DNA from: Pseudoxanthomonas suwonensis
GTDB taxonomy: Bacteria; Pseudomonadota; Gammaproteobacteria; Xanthomonadales; Xanthomonadaceae
Length of the DNA stretch: 64,000 nucleotides
Reading direction: 5' to 3'
NCBI RefSeq assembly: GCF_000972865.1
Contig: NZ_CP011144.1
Coordinates: 1,302,001-1,366,000 of the forward strand
Position numbers and translations under genes: made by a program. The first letter of the stretch is position 1, and every line of letters begins with the position of its first letter. The notes under the pieces are model-generated. The model was not told the origin of the DNA. It saw only the letters and a program-made list of their open reading frames with translations, and made no database searches. Below are positions 26,610-34,932 of this stretch, in pieces.

Positions 26610-28034
26610 TCAGCGGATGAAGTCGTACTTCAGCGAGGTCTGCAGGCGGAACACGTCGCCATCGATGCCATCCTGCCGCTGCAGCCTGCCGTACAGCAGC
26701 TCCACGCCCCAACTCCAGCTCGGGATCGGCGAGTAGACCAGGTTGGCCGCCGCGTAGTCGCTGCGGCGGAAATCGCCCGGGTCCAGCAGGTTGTTGCGCT
26801 CCAGATGGAGCCGACCGTACGCCAGCGTCGAGCGCCAGCGGTGGTTCCACGGATAGGTGTAGCCCAGCCAGCCGCCCCACTGGTCCAGGACGTCCAGCGA
26901 GCCGTCGCCATCCACCGTCGCGTCCAGGCCCAGGCCGGCCAGGTCGCCGGTGTAGGCGGCGATGCCGCGGCCGGCCAGTGCGCCGTAGACCAGGAAGCCG
27001 GCGTCCGCGCCTCCCAAGGAGCCACTGACCGTGGCGCCGCTGCCGGTGGCGCCGTCGCTGCCGGCATCGCCGCTGTAGGCCAGGTGGCGCAGCAGCACGG
27101 CCGCCTGCACGTGGCCCGTACCGCCCTCGTGGCGCACGCCGAACACGAGATTGGGCGTGGTCGTGCGCGCGTTCACCGCGCCGGGACCGGAGACCTCCGG
27201 CCGGTTGTGCTCGGCGGCGACGAACAGGTGGTTGCCGTTCCTGAGCGGGAAGTACTGGCGCACGCTGGCCAGGCGTCCGAACGGCATGGCGCCGGCGCCG
27301 GCGAAGTCCAGCGTGTCCGGTCCCGAATCCAGGTCCATGAATGCCGAGAAGCCGTAGCCGGCATAGGTGTTGCCCAGCTGGCCATAGGCATGCCGCAGGT
27401 TGTACCCATAGGAGCCGCCCGAGCCGAAGAAATCGTTCTGCAACACGAAGCGCAGCCAGCCGTAGTTGGTCGGCCGGCGCGCCTCGATGGTGAAGCGGGT
27501 CTGCCGCGCATGCATGTTGAACGCGCCGCGCCCGTCCTGCGCGCCGGCCGGGATGGCCGAGGTGACGAACAGGTCCGCGACACCCGCATCGTCGGTGTCG
27601 TACATCGCATCCAGCTTCGCGTAGCCGCTCAGCCGCAGCCAGGTGCGGGTGCCGCCGAGCGGCAAGTAACCCTCCAGGCCTTCCTGGCCCGGGGGCAGCT
27701 CGTTGTCGACGCGGGCCGCCGCTTCGGCGTCCTCGTCCATGCTGGGACGGTCTGGCAGTGGCGACGGTTCCGGCAAGGTCGCCAGGTCGCGATAGGCCGG
27801 TAATGGCGGCGGCGGTGCGACGGGCGGCGCCAAGGCCGCGGGCGTATCCGGCACACCCGGCGTCGCGGCCGCCGCCGCTGTCCGCTCGGCTTCCAGCACC
27901 TCGAGGCGCCGGGTCAGCAGTTCGACGGTCCGTTCGAGGCGCGCGATCTTCGCATCGCGCTCGTCGTCGCCGGCCTGCGCCGCCGCCGGCAGCGGCAGCA
28001 GCATCGCCAGCAGCAGCAACATCGGCTTGTTCAT
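26610..28034 (-). CDS. outer-membrane porin, DcaP-like
   Basis: The 474-residue protein has a signal peptide (cleavage near PAAAQAG), a coiled-coil stretch (about 25-50, AKIARLERTVELLTRRLEVL), a proline-rich linker, and a beta-barrel rich in alternating aromatic residues ending LQTSLKYDFIR. This architecture (coiled coil then barrel) is typical of DcaP-type trimeric porins, which take up small organic acids. It lies 100 nt after napC on the same strand and may be read from the nap transcript; whether it serves nitrate or an electron donor is open. Confidence 0.8.
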   Translation of the reverse strand: MNKPMLLLLAMLLPLPAAAQAGDDERDAKIARLERTVELLTRRLEVLEAERTAAAAATPGVPDTPAALAPPVAPPPPLPAYRDLATLPEPSPLPDRPSMDEDAEAAARVDNELPPGQEGLEGYLPLGGTRTWLRLSGYAKLDAMYDTDDAGVADLFVTSAIPAGAQDGRGAFNMHARQTRFTIEARRPTNYGWLRFVLQNDFFGSGGSYGYNLRHAYGQLGNTYAGYGFSAFMDLDSGPDTLDFAGAGAMPFGRLASVRQYFPLRNGNHLFVAAEHNRPEVSGPGAVNARTTTPNLVFGVRHEGGTGHVQAAVLLRHLAYSGDAGSDGATGSGATVSGSLGGADAGFLVYGALAGRGIAAYTGDLAGLGLDATVDGDGSLDVLDQWGGWLGYTYPWNHRWRSTLAYGRLHLERNNLLDPGDFRRSDYAAANLVYSPIPSWSWGVELLYGRLQRQDGIDGDVFRLQTSLKYDFIR

Positions 28035-28134
28035 GGCACTTCCCCGCGAAGGCGCGCCATCGGCATCCGCCTGGCGATCGATACGCCAGGCATCGGGGAA
28101 ACGGCCGCCTTCCGCGCCCTCCCCCGGCCGAACT

Positions 28135-28734
28135 CTACCCCTGCGGCACCCCGGCCATGTTCGGCAGCTGGTGGGCGATGCCCTTGTGGCAGTCGATGCA
28201 GGTGCGCTCACCGGTACCCAGCCACAGCCGGTGGATCTGCGCGGCGCGCGGGCTCTGCCGGGTCAGGTCCATGGAATCGAAGTCGTGGCAGTTGCGGCAC
28301 TCCAGCGAGTCGTTGGCCTTCAGCCGCGACCACTCGTGGGTGGCCAGCACCAGCCGCTCGTCGAGGAACTTCTCGCGGGTGTTGATGGTGCCGAAGAGCT
28401 TGCCCCACACCTCCTTGGAGGCCTGCATCTTGCGCGCAATCTTGTCGGTCCAGTCGTGCGGCACGTGGCAGTCCGGGCAGGTGGCGCGCACGCCGGAGCG
28501 GTTGGTGTAGTGGATCGTGCCCTTCAGTTCCTCGAACACGTTGTCGCGCATCTCGTGGCAGCTGGTGCAGAATTTCTCGGTGTTGGTCGCTTCCAGCGCG
28601 GTGTTGAAGCCGCCCCAGAACAGCACCCCGGCGATGAACCCGGCCACGGTCAGGAAGCCGAGGCTGTAGTAGCGGCTGGGCGAGCGCAGCGTGCGCCACA
28701 GTCCCAGCGCATGCCGCTTGGTCCGCGCCCACAT
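28135..28734 (-). CDS. napC: tetraheme cytochrome c NapC
   Basis: The 199-residue protein has one N-terminal membrane anchor (about 24-46) and four CXXCH heme sites: CTSCH, CPDCH, CRNCH and CIDCH. It belongs to the NapC/NirT quinol dehydrogenases that pass electrons from membrane quinol to NapB-NapA. Length matches the family. It lies 3 nt after napB on the same strand and is the last of the nap genes. The [13 protein letters not shown] N terminus faces the cytoplasm. Confidence 0.95.
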   Translation of the reverse strand: MWARTKRHALGLWRTLRSPSRYYSLGFLTVAGFIAGVLFWGGFNTALEATNTEKFCTSCHEMRDNVFEELKGTIHYTNRSGVRATCPDCHVPHDWTDKIARKMQASKEVWGKLFGTINTREKFLDERLVLATHEWSRLKANDSLECRNCHDFDSMDLTRQSPRAAQIHRLWLGTGERTCIDCHKGIAHQLPNMAGVPQG

Positions 28735-28737
28735 GGC

Positions 28738-29301
28738 TCAGTGCCCTCCCGGAGGCGCCGGCAGCGCCATCACCGTGTCGATGTCCTTGAAACCGTTGGC
28801 CACCAGGGTCGGCGCGTCGGTCTGGACCACGTGGCACTGGTTGCAGAAGTAGCGGCGCGGCGAGATCGTGGCCAGGAACTGGTCGTCGCGGTCCATGTAG
28901 TGGGTCACGCTGACCGGCGGCGCCTGGAAGGTGGCGGCATTGGCGCGGGCGTGGCAGAGCATGCAGCGGTTGCTGTTGAGGTCGACCTGGTAACCGTCGA
29001 TGGTGTGCGGGATGGTCGGTGGCTGCATCGGGTAGTTGCGCACCCGACTGATGTCGGTGTTCTCCACCCGCGCCATCGGCGGCGGATGGCCTTCCTTGTC
29101 CACCGGCACGCCGCGGCGCAGCGGATCGATCTCGCTGCCGCCGGGGATGAAGATCGCGCGCGCGTCCACCGGCACCGACGCGGCGGTCGGCGGCGGCACC
29201 GGGCGCGGGCGCAGGCTGCCGAACATCCAGCCGGCGGCGAACACCAGCACCGACAGCACCAGGGTCAGTCCGGCCGCGACGAGCAGGGGTTTGTTGCGCA
29301 T
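28738..29301 (-). CDS. napB: diheme cytochrome c NapB, nitrate reductase small subunit
   Basis: The 187-residue protein has an N-terminal export/anchor segment (about 5-28) and two heme sites, NRCMLCHARANA and FCNQCHVVQTDAP, with conserved IPHTIDGYQVDLNSN before the first. It carries electrons from NapC to the catalytic NapA in the periplasm. The start at 29301 has AGGAGGG 5 nt upstream. It follows napA by 10 nt, in the usual napA-napB order. Confidence 0.95.
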   Translation of the reverse strand: MRNKPLLVAAGLTLVLSVLVFAAGWMFGSLRPRPVPPPTAASVPVDARAIFIPGGSEIDPLRRGVPVDKEGHPPPMARVENTDISRVRNYPMQPPTIPHTIDGYQVDLNSNRCMLCHARANAATFQAPPVSVTHYMDRDDQFLATISPRRYFCNQCHVVQTDAPTLVANGFKDIDTVMALPAPPGGH

Positions 29302-29311
29302 GGGAACCCTC

Positions 29312-31807
29312 CTAGGCGACCACGACCTTGACCGCGCACTTCTTGAAGTCGGTCTGCTTGGAGATCGGGTCGGTGGCATCCAGGGTGACCTTGTTGATCA
29401 GCTGGCCGGCATCGAACCAGGGCACGAAGACCATGCCGCGCGGCATGCGGTTGCGCCCGCGCGTCTCCACCCGCGAGCGCATCTCGCCGCGTCGCGACAC
29501 TACCCGGATCTCGTCGCCGCGCTTGAGCCCGCGCGCGCGCGCGTCGTCCGGGTGCATGAACACCACCGCCGCCGGGAACGATCGGTACAGCTCGGGGATG
29601 CGCATGGTCATCGAGCCGGAATGCCAGTGTTCCAGCACCCGGCCGGTGACCAGCCACATGTCGTATTCGGCGTCGGGCGACTCCGCCGGCGGCTCGTACG
29701 GCAGCGCCCATACCACCGCGCGGTTGTCGGGGAAGCCGTAGAACTTGTGGCCCTCGCCGTCCTTCACGTACGGGTCGGCGCCCTGGATGTAGCGGCGGCG
29801 CGTCTCCTTGCCGTCCACCACTGGCCAGCGCAGGCCGTGCGCCTGGTGGTACATGTCGAACGGCGCCAGGTCGTGGCCGTGGCCGCGGCCGAAGGCGGCG
29901 TATTCCTCGAACAGGCCCTTCTGCACGTAGAAGCCGAAATGGTGCGACTCGTCGTTGGCGTAGCCCTCGGCGATGTCCGAGAGCGGGTAGCGGTCCACAT
30001 TGCCGTTGGCGAACAGCACCTGGAACAGGGTCTTGCCCTTGAACTCCGGGTTGGCGGCCAGCAGTTCGGCCGGCCAGCACTCGTCGGTGGTGAAGCGCTT
30101 GGAGAATTCCATCAGCTGCCACAGGTCCGACTTCGCGTCGCCGGGCGCGGCGACCAGCTGGTGCCAGAACTGGGTGCGCCGTTCCGCGTTGCCGTAGGCG
30201 CCCTCCTTCTCCACCCACATCGCCGCCGGCAGGATCAGGTCGGCGGCCTGGCAGGTGACCGTGGGATAGGCGTCGGAGACGACGATGAAGTTCTCCGGGT
30301 TGCGGTAGCCGGGCCAGCCCTCCTCCATCAGGTTGGCCGCGGCCTGCATGTTGTTGTTGACCTGCACCCAGTAGGCGTTGAGCTTGCCGTCGCGGAGCAT
30401 GCGGTTCTGCTGCACCGCGTGGTAGCCGGGCTTGGGATTGATGGTCCCGTGCGGGATCTTCCAGATCTCCTCGGCGTGCTTGCGGTGCTCGGGGTTGGCC
30501 ACCATCGTGTCCGCCGGCAGGCGGTGGCTGAAGGTGCCAACCTCGCGGGCAGTGCCGCAGGCCGAAGGCTGCCCGGTCAGCGAGAACGGGCTGTTGCCCG
30601 GCGTCGATATCTTCCCGGTCAGCAGGTGGATGTTGTAGACCATGTTGTTGGCCCACACCCCGCGGGTGTGCTGGTTGAAGCCCATGGTCCAGAACGAGGT
30701 GACCCTCACCTTCGGGTCGGCGTACAGTTCGGCCAGCTGCTGCAGCCAGCCGCGCTCCACCCCGCTCATCTGCACCGCCCGCTCCAGGGTGTAGGGCCGG
30801 ACGAAGGCGGCGAATTCCTCGAAGGTGATCGGCTCGCCGCCGCCCGGATCGTCGGCGTTCTCGGCGGCCTGTTCCAGCGGATGCTCCGGGCGCAGGCCGT
30901 AGCCGATGTCCTGGTTGCCGCGCTTGAAGTTCAGTTTCTGCTCGACGAAAGCCTTGTCGATCCGCCCGGTCTGGATGATGTGGTTGGCGATGTAGTTGAG
31001 GATGACCAGGTCGCTCTGCGGCTTGAACACGATCGGGATATCGGCCAGTTCGAAGCTGCGGTGCTCGAAGGTGGACATCACCGCGACCTTGACGTGCGGG
31101 TGCGACAACCGGCGGTCGGTGACCCGGGTCCACAGGATCGGGTGCATCTCGGCCATGTTCGAGCCCCACAGCACGAACGCATCGGCCGCCTCGATGTCGT
31201 CGTAGCAGCCCATCGGCTCGTCCATGCCGAAGGTGCGCATGAAGCCCATCACCGCCGAGGCCATGCAGTGGCGCGCGTTGGGGTCGATGTGGTTGCTGCG
31301 GAAGCCGGCCTTCATCAGCTTGTTGGCCGCGTAGCCCTCCCAGATCGTCCACTGGCCCGAGCCGAACATGCCGATCGCGTCGCCGCCCTTGGCCTTGAGC
31401 ACGCGCCTGAACTGCTCGGCCATCACGTCGAAGGCCTCGTCCCATTCCACCGGGACGAAGTCCCCGTCCTTGGCGTAGGCGCCGTTCTTCTTGCGCAGCA
31501 GCGGCTTGGTCAGGCGGTCCTCGCCGTACATCACCTTGGACAGGAAATATCCCTTGATGCAGTTGATCCCGCGATTGACCTCCGAATGCACGTCGCCGTG
31601 GGTGGCGACCACGCGGCCGTCGCGCACCGCCACGTTGACCCCGCAGCCGGTGCCGCAGTAGCGGCACGGCGCCTTGTCCCACTTCAGCGTGGTCATGTCG
31701 CCTTCGGTGATGACGTTGCTGCCGCCTCCCGGCAACGGCAGCCCGGCGGCGGCGGCGGCGGTGGCGACGGCGCTGTGCCGGATGAAGTCGCGGCGTGTGG
31801 TGCTCAT
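29312..31807 (-). CDS. napA: periplasmic nitrate reductase catalytic subunit NapA
   Basis: The 831-residue molybdoprotein has a Tat signal ([11 protein letters not shown]), the [4Fe-4S] site [13 protein letters not shown] with Cys48, Cys51, Cys55 and Cys83 (NCIKGYF), and the Mo-ligating cysteine in [10 protein letters not shown]. Domains match the bis-MGD DMSO reductase family, ending in the molydopterin-dinucleotide binding fold ([20 protein letters not shown] region). It reduces nitrate to nitrite in the periplasm. The start overlaps the napD stop by 4 nt (ATGA); NapD is its dedicated chaperone. Confidence 0.97.
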   Translation of the reverse strand: MSTTRRDFIRHSAVATAAAAAGLPLPGGGSNVITEGDMTTLKWDKAPCRYCGTGCGVNVAVRDGRVVATHGDVHSEVNRGINCIKGYFLSKVMYGEDRLTKPLLRKKNGAYAKDGDFVPVEWDEAFDVMAEQFRRVLKAKGGDAIGMFGSGQWTIWEGYAANKLMKAGFRSNHIDPNARHCMASAVMGFMRTFGMDEPMGCYDDIEAADAFVLWGSNMAEMHPILWTRVTDRRLSHPHVKVAVMSTFEHRSFELADIPIVFKPQSDLVILNYIANHIIQTGRIDKAFVEQKLNFKRGNQDIGYGLRPEHPLEQAAENADDPGGGEPITFEEFAAFVRPYTLERAVQMSGVERGWLQQLAELYADPKVRVTSFWTMGFNQHTRGVWANNMVYNIHLLTGKISTPGNSPFSLTGQPSACGTAREVGTFSHRLPADTMVANPEHRKHAEEIWKIPHGTINPKPGYHAVQQNRMLRDGKLNAYWVQVNNNMQAAANLMEEGWPGYRNPENFIVVSDAYPTVTCQAADLILPAAMWVEKEGAYGNAERRTQFWHQLVAAPGDAKSDLWQLMEFSKRFTTDECWPAELLAANPEFKGKTLFQVLFANGNVDRYPLSDIAEGYANDESHHFGFYVQKGLFEEYAAFGRGHGHDLAPFDMYHQAHGLRWPVVDGKETRRRYIQGADPYVKDGEGHKFYGFPDNRAVVWALPYEPPAESPDAEYDMWLVTGRVLEHWHSGSMTMRIPELYRSFPAAVVFMHPDDARARGLKRGDEIRVVSRRGEMRSRVETRGRNRMPRGMVFVPWFDAGQLINKVTLDATDPISKQTDFKKCAVKVVVA

Positions 31808-32112
31808 GCGGGGGCTCCGCTCGCGTTGGCGGTGGGCAGGGGCTCGTCGAGCGCGTGGCCGGGCTCGGCGTGGTGGTAGACCAGCAGCACGTTCAGCACG
31901 CCGGGCACGTCCTTGAGCTGGTCCACCCGGTCCATCACCGCATGGCGGTCGGCCGACTCGCACAGCACGACGCTGCGGGTCGGGCCTGGCACGGCCAGTT
32001 CAAGGTCGGGATGGACGGATACCGCCGCGGCCAGCGCCACCGCCGCGTCCTCGCGGTGCTGGACCACGAAGCTGGCGATGTGCACTTCGTCCTGGCGCGG
32101 CACGGCGTTCAT
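31804..32112 (-). CDS. napD: NapA maturation chaperone NapD
   Basis: The 102-residue protein has the ferredoxin-like fold of Nap[19 protein letters not shown] in the first strand-helix, then LELAVPG and [14 protein letters not shown] as the final strand. NapD binds the NapA Tat signal peptide before export. The ATG at 32112 overlaps the napF stop by 4 nt and its own stop overlaps napA, so napF-napD-napA are coupled. Confidence 0.92.
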   Translation of the reverse strand: MNAVPRQDEVHIASFVVQHREDAAVALAAAVSVHPDLELAVPGPTRSVVLCESADRHAVMDRVDQLKDVPGVLNVLLVYHHAEPGHALDEPLPTANASGAPA

Positions 32113-32612
32113 GCCGGCACCTCCAGCGGGGCATGGACCAGCGCGATCGCCATGGCCGGGCACAGGCCGACGCAGGCGCCGCAGCCGGTGCAGCGCTCCG
32201 GATCGACCGTGGCCGCGCCGCGCGCGCCGGGCGGCACGTGGATCGCCGATTCCAGGCACACCTCGCGGCAACTGGCGCAGACCACGCCGTGCGCCGGCAG
32301 GCAATCCGGCCCCACCTGCGCGCGCAGCTCCCAGGGCGGTGAGAGCGCGGCGTCCAGCGCGCCGCTGGTGCAGGCCTGCGCGCAGTCGCCGCAGAAGGTG
32401 CATTCGCCGCGCGACGGCTCGAAGCGCGGCAGGCCGTCGGCGCCGCGCGCCAGCACCTGCTCGGGACAGGCGCGCACGCAGGCGTCGCAGCGGGTGCAGC
32501 GCGAGGCGAAGGCGGGTTCGGACAGTGCCCAGGGCGGGCGCAGGGCGGGCGTTTCGGCCGGTTGGCGGCCGAACAGCAAGGCGCGTCGGGTCATGGATAC
32601 GGACGCGACCAT
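32109..32612 (-). CDS. napF: ferredoxin-type protein NapF
   Basis: The 167-residue protein has four cysteine clusters for [4Fe-4S] centres: CTRCDACVRACPE, CTFCGDCAQAC, CASCREVCLE and CTGCGACVGLCP. NapF is a cytoplasmic iron-sulfur protein that helps assemble the NapA cluster. The ATG at 32612 lies 4 nt after the napE stop; a second ATG at 32594 starts MTRRALLFGR, the more usual NapF N terminus. Confidence 0.93.
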   Translation of the reverse strand: MVASVSMTRRALLFGRQPAETPALRPPWALSEPAFASRCTRCDACVRACPEQVLARGADGLPRFEPSRGECTFCGDCAQACTSGALDAALSPPWELRAQVGPDCLPAHGVVCASCREVCLESAIHVPPGARGAATVDPERCTGCGACVGLCPAMAIALVHAPLEVPA

Positions 32613-32616
32613 CGGC

Positions 32617-32787
32617 TCACCCGGTCGGCGGCCCGGCGTAGAACAGCTGCCACATCCACACCAGGAACCCGTAGCCGGCCACGATCAGGATCGTCAGCAG
32701 CGGGAAGATCACCGCCACCACCAGCAGGAACGCGATGCGCTCCTGGTTGCGGGTCGCCTGGACCTCCTTGCCGGGGTTCTGCTCCAT
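32617..32787 (-). CDS. napE: NapE, small membrane protein
   Basis: The 56-residue protein starts MEQNPGKEVQATRNQE and has one membrane segment (about 18-48) ending in FLVWMWQLFYAG. Size, the charged N terminus and position before napF match NapE, whose role in the Nap complex is unclear. GGAGG-like sites are not clear upstream. It is the first gene of the nap operon. Confidence 0.88.
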   Translation of the reverse strand: MEQNPGKEVQATRNQERIAFLLVVAVIFPLLTILIVAGYGFLVWMWQLFYAGPPTG

Positions 32788-33127
32788 GTGCCTGGCCTTT
32801 TCAGGATGGGAACGCAGCAGTACTCGGCGCCGAGGCTACCACAGGCTCCGTATGCGGATAATGTGCGCTGCCGCATCAGCGCTGCTGGGGCGGCCACGAT
32901 GGACGATCGGTCATGGCATGCGTCGCCTGGAAGCGGCGGATGCTTGTTCTTGCACTTCCGGAGAATGGGACCTGCATGGATCGAATCGGAGGATGGGAGG
33001 CTGGTGACACCTCGTTACCGAACTGGCGGATCCGACGTACCCTCACCCCGACCCCTCTCCGGTAGCGGTAGAGGCGCTTCTGGATCACCGGCACGAGGCC
33101 ACCCTCGTTGTCGGGCGCCAGGGGAGA
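32788..33127. other. divergent region between napE and the first cassette gene
   Basis: About 340 bp with no gene I can support. It must contain the nap promoter on the minus strand. I looked for TTGAT-N4-ATCAA or TTGAC-N4-GTCAA boxes and found none, so FNR control of nap is not visible here. Confidence 0.4.
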
Positions 33128-33586
33128 ATGATCATGACCCCCGAAGAACAGCTGGACGGCTTCATTGCCAGGTTCACGCCTGAGATTGCCGGGCTGGCCC
33201 GCGCCGCGCTGGTGAAGATGCGCATGCGCCTCCTTTCCGCGATCCAGCTTGTCTATGACAACTACAACGCTTTGGCCGTCGGCTTCGGCCCCACGCAGCG
33301 GGCTTCCGAAGCGATCTTCTCACTCGCTGTTTACCCGAAGCGTGTCAATCTTTGCTTCCTTCAAGGCGGACGATCCTCCCTCAAGGATCCGCACGGCCTG
33401 CTGCAGGGCAGCGGAAGCACCAACCGGTTCGTTCCGCTTGCCTCTGCAGCCGCGCTGGACAAGGCGGAGATCGATGACCTCATCGCCCAGGCCCTGATCG
33501 CCGCCAGGATCCCGTTGCCTCCGGCTGGTGCGGGTGGCCTTGTCATCAAGTCGGTGTCGGCCAGGCAGCGCCCGCGCAGGCCGTAG
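33128..33586 (+). CDS. DUF1801-like protein, probable integron cassette gene
   Basis: The 152-residue protein contains FIARFTPEIAGLARAALVKM near the N terminus, then VYDNYNALAVGF, SLAVYPKRVNLCFLQGG and LKDPHGLLQGSG. These resemble the DUF1801 (YdhG) fold, whose function is unknown. It begins with ATG (a second ATG at 33134) after GGGAGAATG. An attC-like palindrome follows 8 nt after its stop, and a second gene-plus-palindrome unit comes next, on the same strand and opposite to the nap and nas operons. It is therefore best read as a captured cassette. Confidence 0.65.
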   Translation: MIMTPEEQLDGFIARFTPEIAGLARAALVKMRMRLLSAIQLVYDNYNALAVGFGPTQRASEAIFSLAVYPKRVNLCFLQGGRSSLKDPHGLLQGSGSTNRFVPLASAAALDKAEIDDLIAQALIAARIPLPPAGAGGLVIKSVSARQRPRRP

Positions 33587-33593
33587 CTCGCAT

Positions 33594-33642
33594 ACCCAAC
33601 AATCCATTCAAGCCGACGCCGCTTCGCGACGTCTATTCAGGC
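33594..33642 (+). repeat. attC-like site after the DUF1801-like gene
   Basis: ACCCAAC (33594-33600) fits the inverse core consensus RYYYAAC. ATTCAAGCCGACGCCGCTTC follows, the arm sequence known from xanthomonad integron attC sites, and the right side (CGACGTCTATTCAGGC) is degenerate. Likely a decayed attC. Confidence 0.55.
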
Positions 33643-33682
33643 ACCAGACCTCTCAAGCAAACGACACATTGGAGTCCATTGG

Positions 33683-33991
33683 ATGACCTCGTTCGCGCTG
33701 ATCGTCAAGCACAAGACACAACCAGGAAGGCGGGATGACGTGCGCAGGATCTGGGAGAAGCACATGGCGCCTGCCGTATCCGCCAATCCGGGCCATCTGG
33801 CGTACTTCTATTGCTTCGACAATTCGGACCCCGATTCAATCAGTGCTTTCCAACAGTACGCCAGCACCGAGGCCTCGCAGGAGTTCCTGGAGAAGGAGAG
33901 CTATGCGGCATACCTCAAGGAGGTCGAGCCTCTCCTGGCCGGACCTCCGGAAGTCACTGCGCTGACCCCGGTATGGTCCAAGAAGGGCTGA
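33683..33991 (+). CDS. antibiotic-biosynthesis-monooxygenase (ABM) fold protein, cassette gene
   Basis: The 102-residue protein matches the ABM/quinol-monooxygenase dimeric ferredoxin-like fold: FALIVKHKTQPGRRDDVRRI, then HLAYFYCFDNSDPDSISAFQ and YASTEASQEFLEKESYAAYL. Small members are quinol monooxygenases or of unknown function. It lies between two attC-like palindromes with a TGGAG site before the ATG, and stands alone on the plus strand. Its cassette status is inferred from these flanks. Confidence 0.8.
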   Translation: MTSFALIVKHKTQPGRRDDVRRIWEKHMAPAVSANPGHLAYFYCFDNSDPDSISAFQQYASTEASQEFLEKESYAAYLKEVEPLLAGPPEVTALTPVWSKKG

Positions 33992-34001
33992 CGGTCCATT
34001 C

Positions 34002-34032
34002 GAGTCGCCGTCGCTTCGCGGCGGCCCGACTC
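34002..34032 (+). repeat. attC-like palindrome after the ABM gene
   Basis: GAGTCGCCGTCGC (34002-34014) pairs with GCGGCGGCCCGACTC ending at 34032, around TTC. It starts 11 nt after the stop and is preceded by TCCATTC, as at the previous site. It resembles the stem of xanthomonad attC sites, with substitutions. Confidence 0.5.
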
Positions 34033-34080
34033 AAGCGATAGCTTCCGGCAACGTCGCAGGTCCTTCCCAAGCAAGGCGGA

Positions 34081-34932
34081 TCAATGCGCGCCCGGCCGAT
34101 CACCGGCACGCTTCCGCAGCGAGGTTTCCTGCACGGCGGCCTTCACGGCGCATGGCGACACTTCCGCCAGCGCGGAGCCGACCAGGATCACGCCCGGATA
34201 CCCCGTTTCCGGCGTTGGTGCGGCATCGGCCAGCTCACCCAGCGTCGACAGCAGGCGGCGCTCGCCGGGCTGGCTCGCCGCCTGGACGATGGCCACTGGC
34301 GTCTCCGCCGGCAGATGGCGGAGCAGACCGCGTGCGACCGGGCCGATCCGGCCCATGCCCATGTAGATGGCCAGGGTCGTGCCGCTGCGCGCCAGCGCTT
34401 CCCAGTCCGGCTCGCCATGGTCGTGGGTGTGCGCGGTGACGAAGGTCACCCCGTGGCAGTGCCCGCGATGGGTCAGCGACACCTCCAGCGCGGCCGCGGC
34501 GGCGAACGCGGCGCTGATGCCGTTGACGATCCGCACCGGCACGCCGGCCTGGCGCAGGAACGCGATCTCCTCGCCGGCGCGGCCGAACAGCAGCGCCTCG
34601 CCGCCCTTGACCCGGACCACGCGCAGGCCCTGCAGCGCATAGCGGCGCATCAGCCGGCAGATGAACGCCTGTGGCGTGGAGCGGCAGCCGCCGCGCTTGC
34701 CCACGCGCACGACGCGCGCATGCGGGGCCAGTTCGACGATGTCCGGATCAACCAGTTCGTCGAGCAGCAGCACCTCGGCCGTGGCCAGCGCGCGCACCGC
34801 CTTGAGGGTCAGCAGCTCGAGGTCGCCCGGACCGGCGGACAGCAGCACGACCTCGGCGGGAATGCGGCGCGGCATGGACGGGGAATTCGGGAACGATGCC
34901 ATCGCCGGCTCCGGTGGACGCGTGGGTTTCAT
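34081..34932 (-). CDS. cobA: uroporphyrinogen-III C-methyltransferase (SUMT)
   Basis: The 283-residue protein has the tetrapyrrole methylase motifs VVLLSAGPGDLELLTLKAVR, LLLDELVDP, VVRVKGGEALLFGRAGEE, and THRGHCHGVTFVTAH. It methylates uroporphyrinogen III to precorrin-2, the precursor of the siroheme needed by the NirB nitrite reductase of the same operon. It is the stand-alone methylase form without the CysG oxidase/chelatase domain, so those steps must be encoded elsewhere. The ATG overlaps the nasA stop by 4 nt. It is the last gene of the assimilatory operon. Confidence 0.92.
   Translation of the reverse strand: MKPTRPPEPAMASFPNSPSMPRRIPAEVVLLSAGPGDLELLTLKAVRALATAEVLLLDELVDPDIVELAPHARVVRVGKRGGCRSTPQAFICRLMRRYALQGLRVVRVKGGEALLFGRAGEEIAFLRQAGVPVRIVNGISAAFAAAAALEVSLTHRGHCHGVTFVTAHTHDHGEPDWEALARSGTTLAIYMGMGRIGPVARGLLRHLPAETPVAIVQAASQPGERRLLSTLGELADAAPTPETGYPGVILVGSALAEVSPCAVKAAVQETSLRKRAGDRPGAH

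Noticed and set aside
32788..33127. FNR box in front of the nap operon
   Set aside because: No TTGAT/TTGAC-N4-ATCAA/GTCAA pattern is present in this interval.
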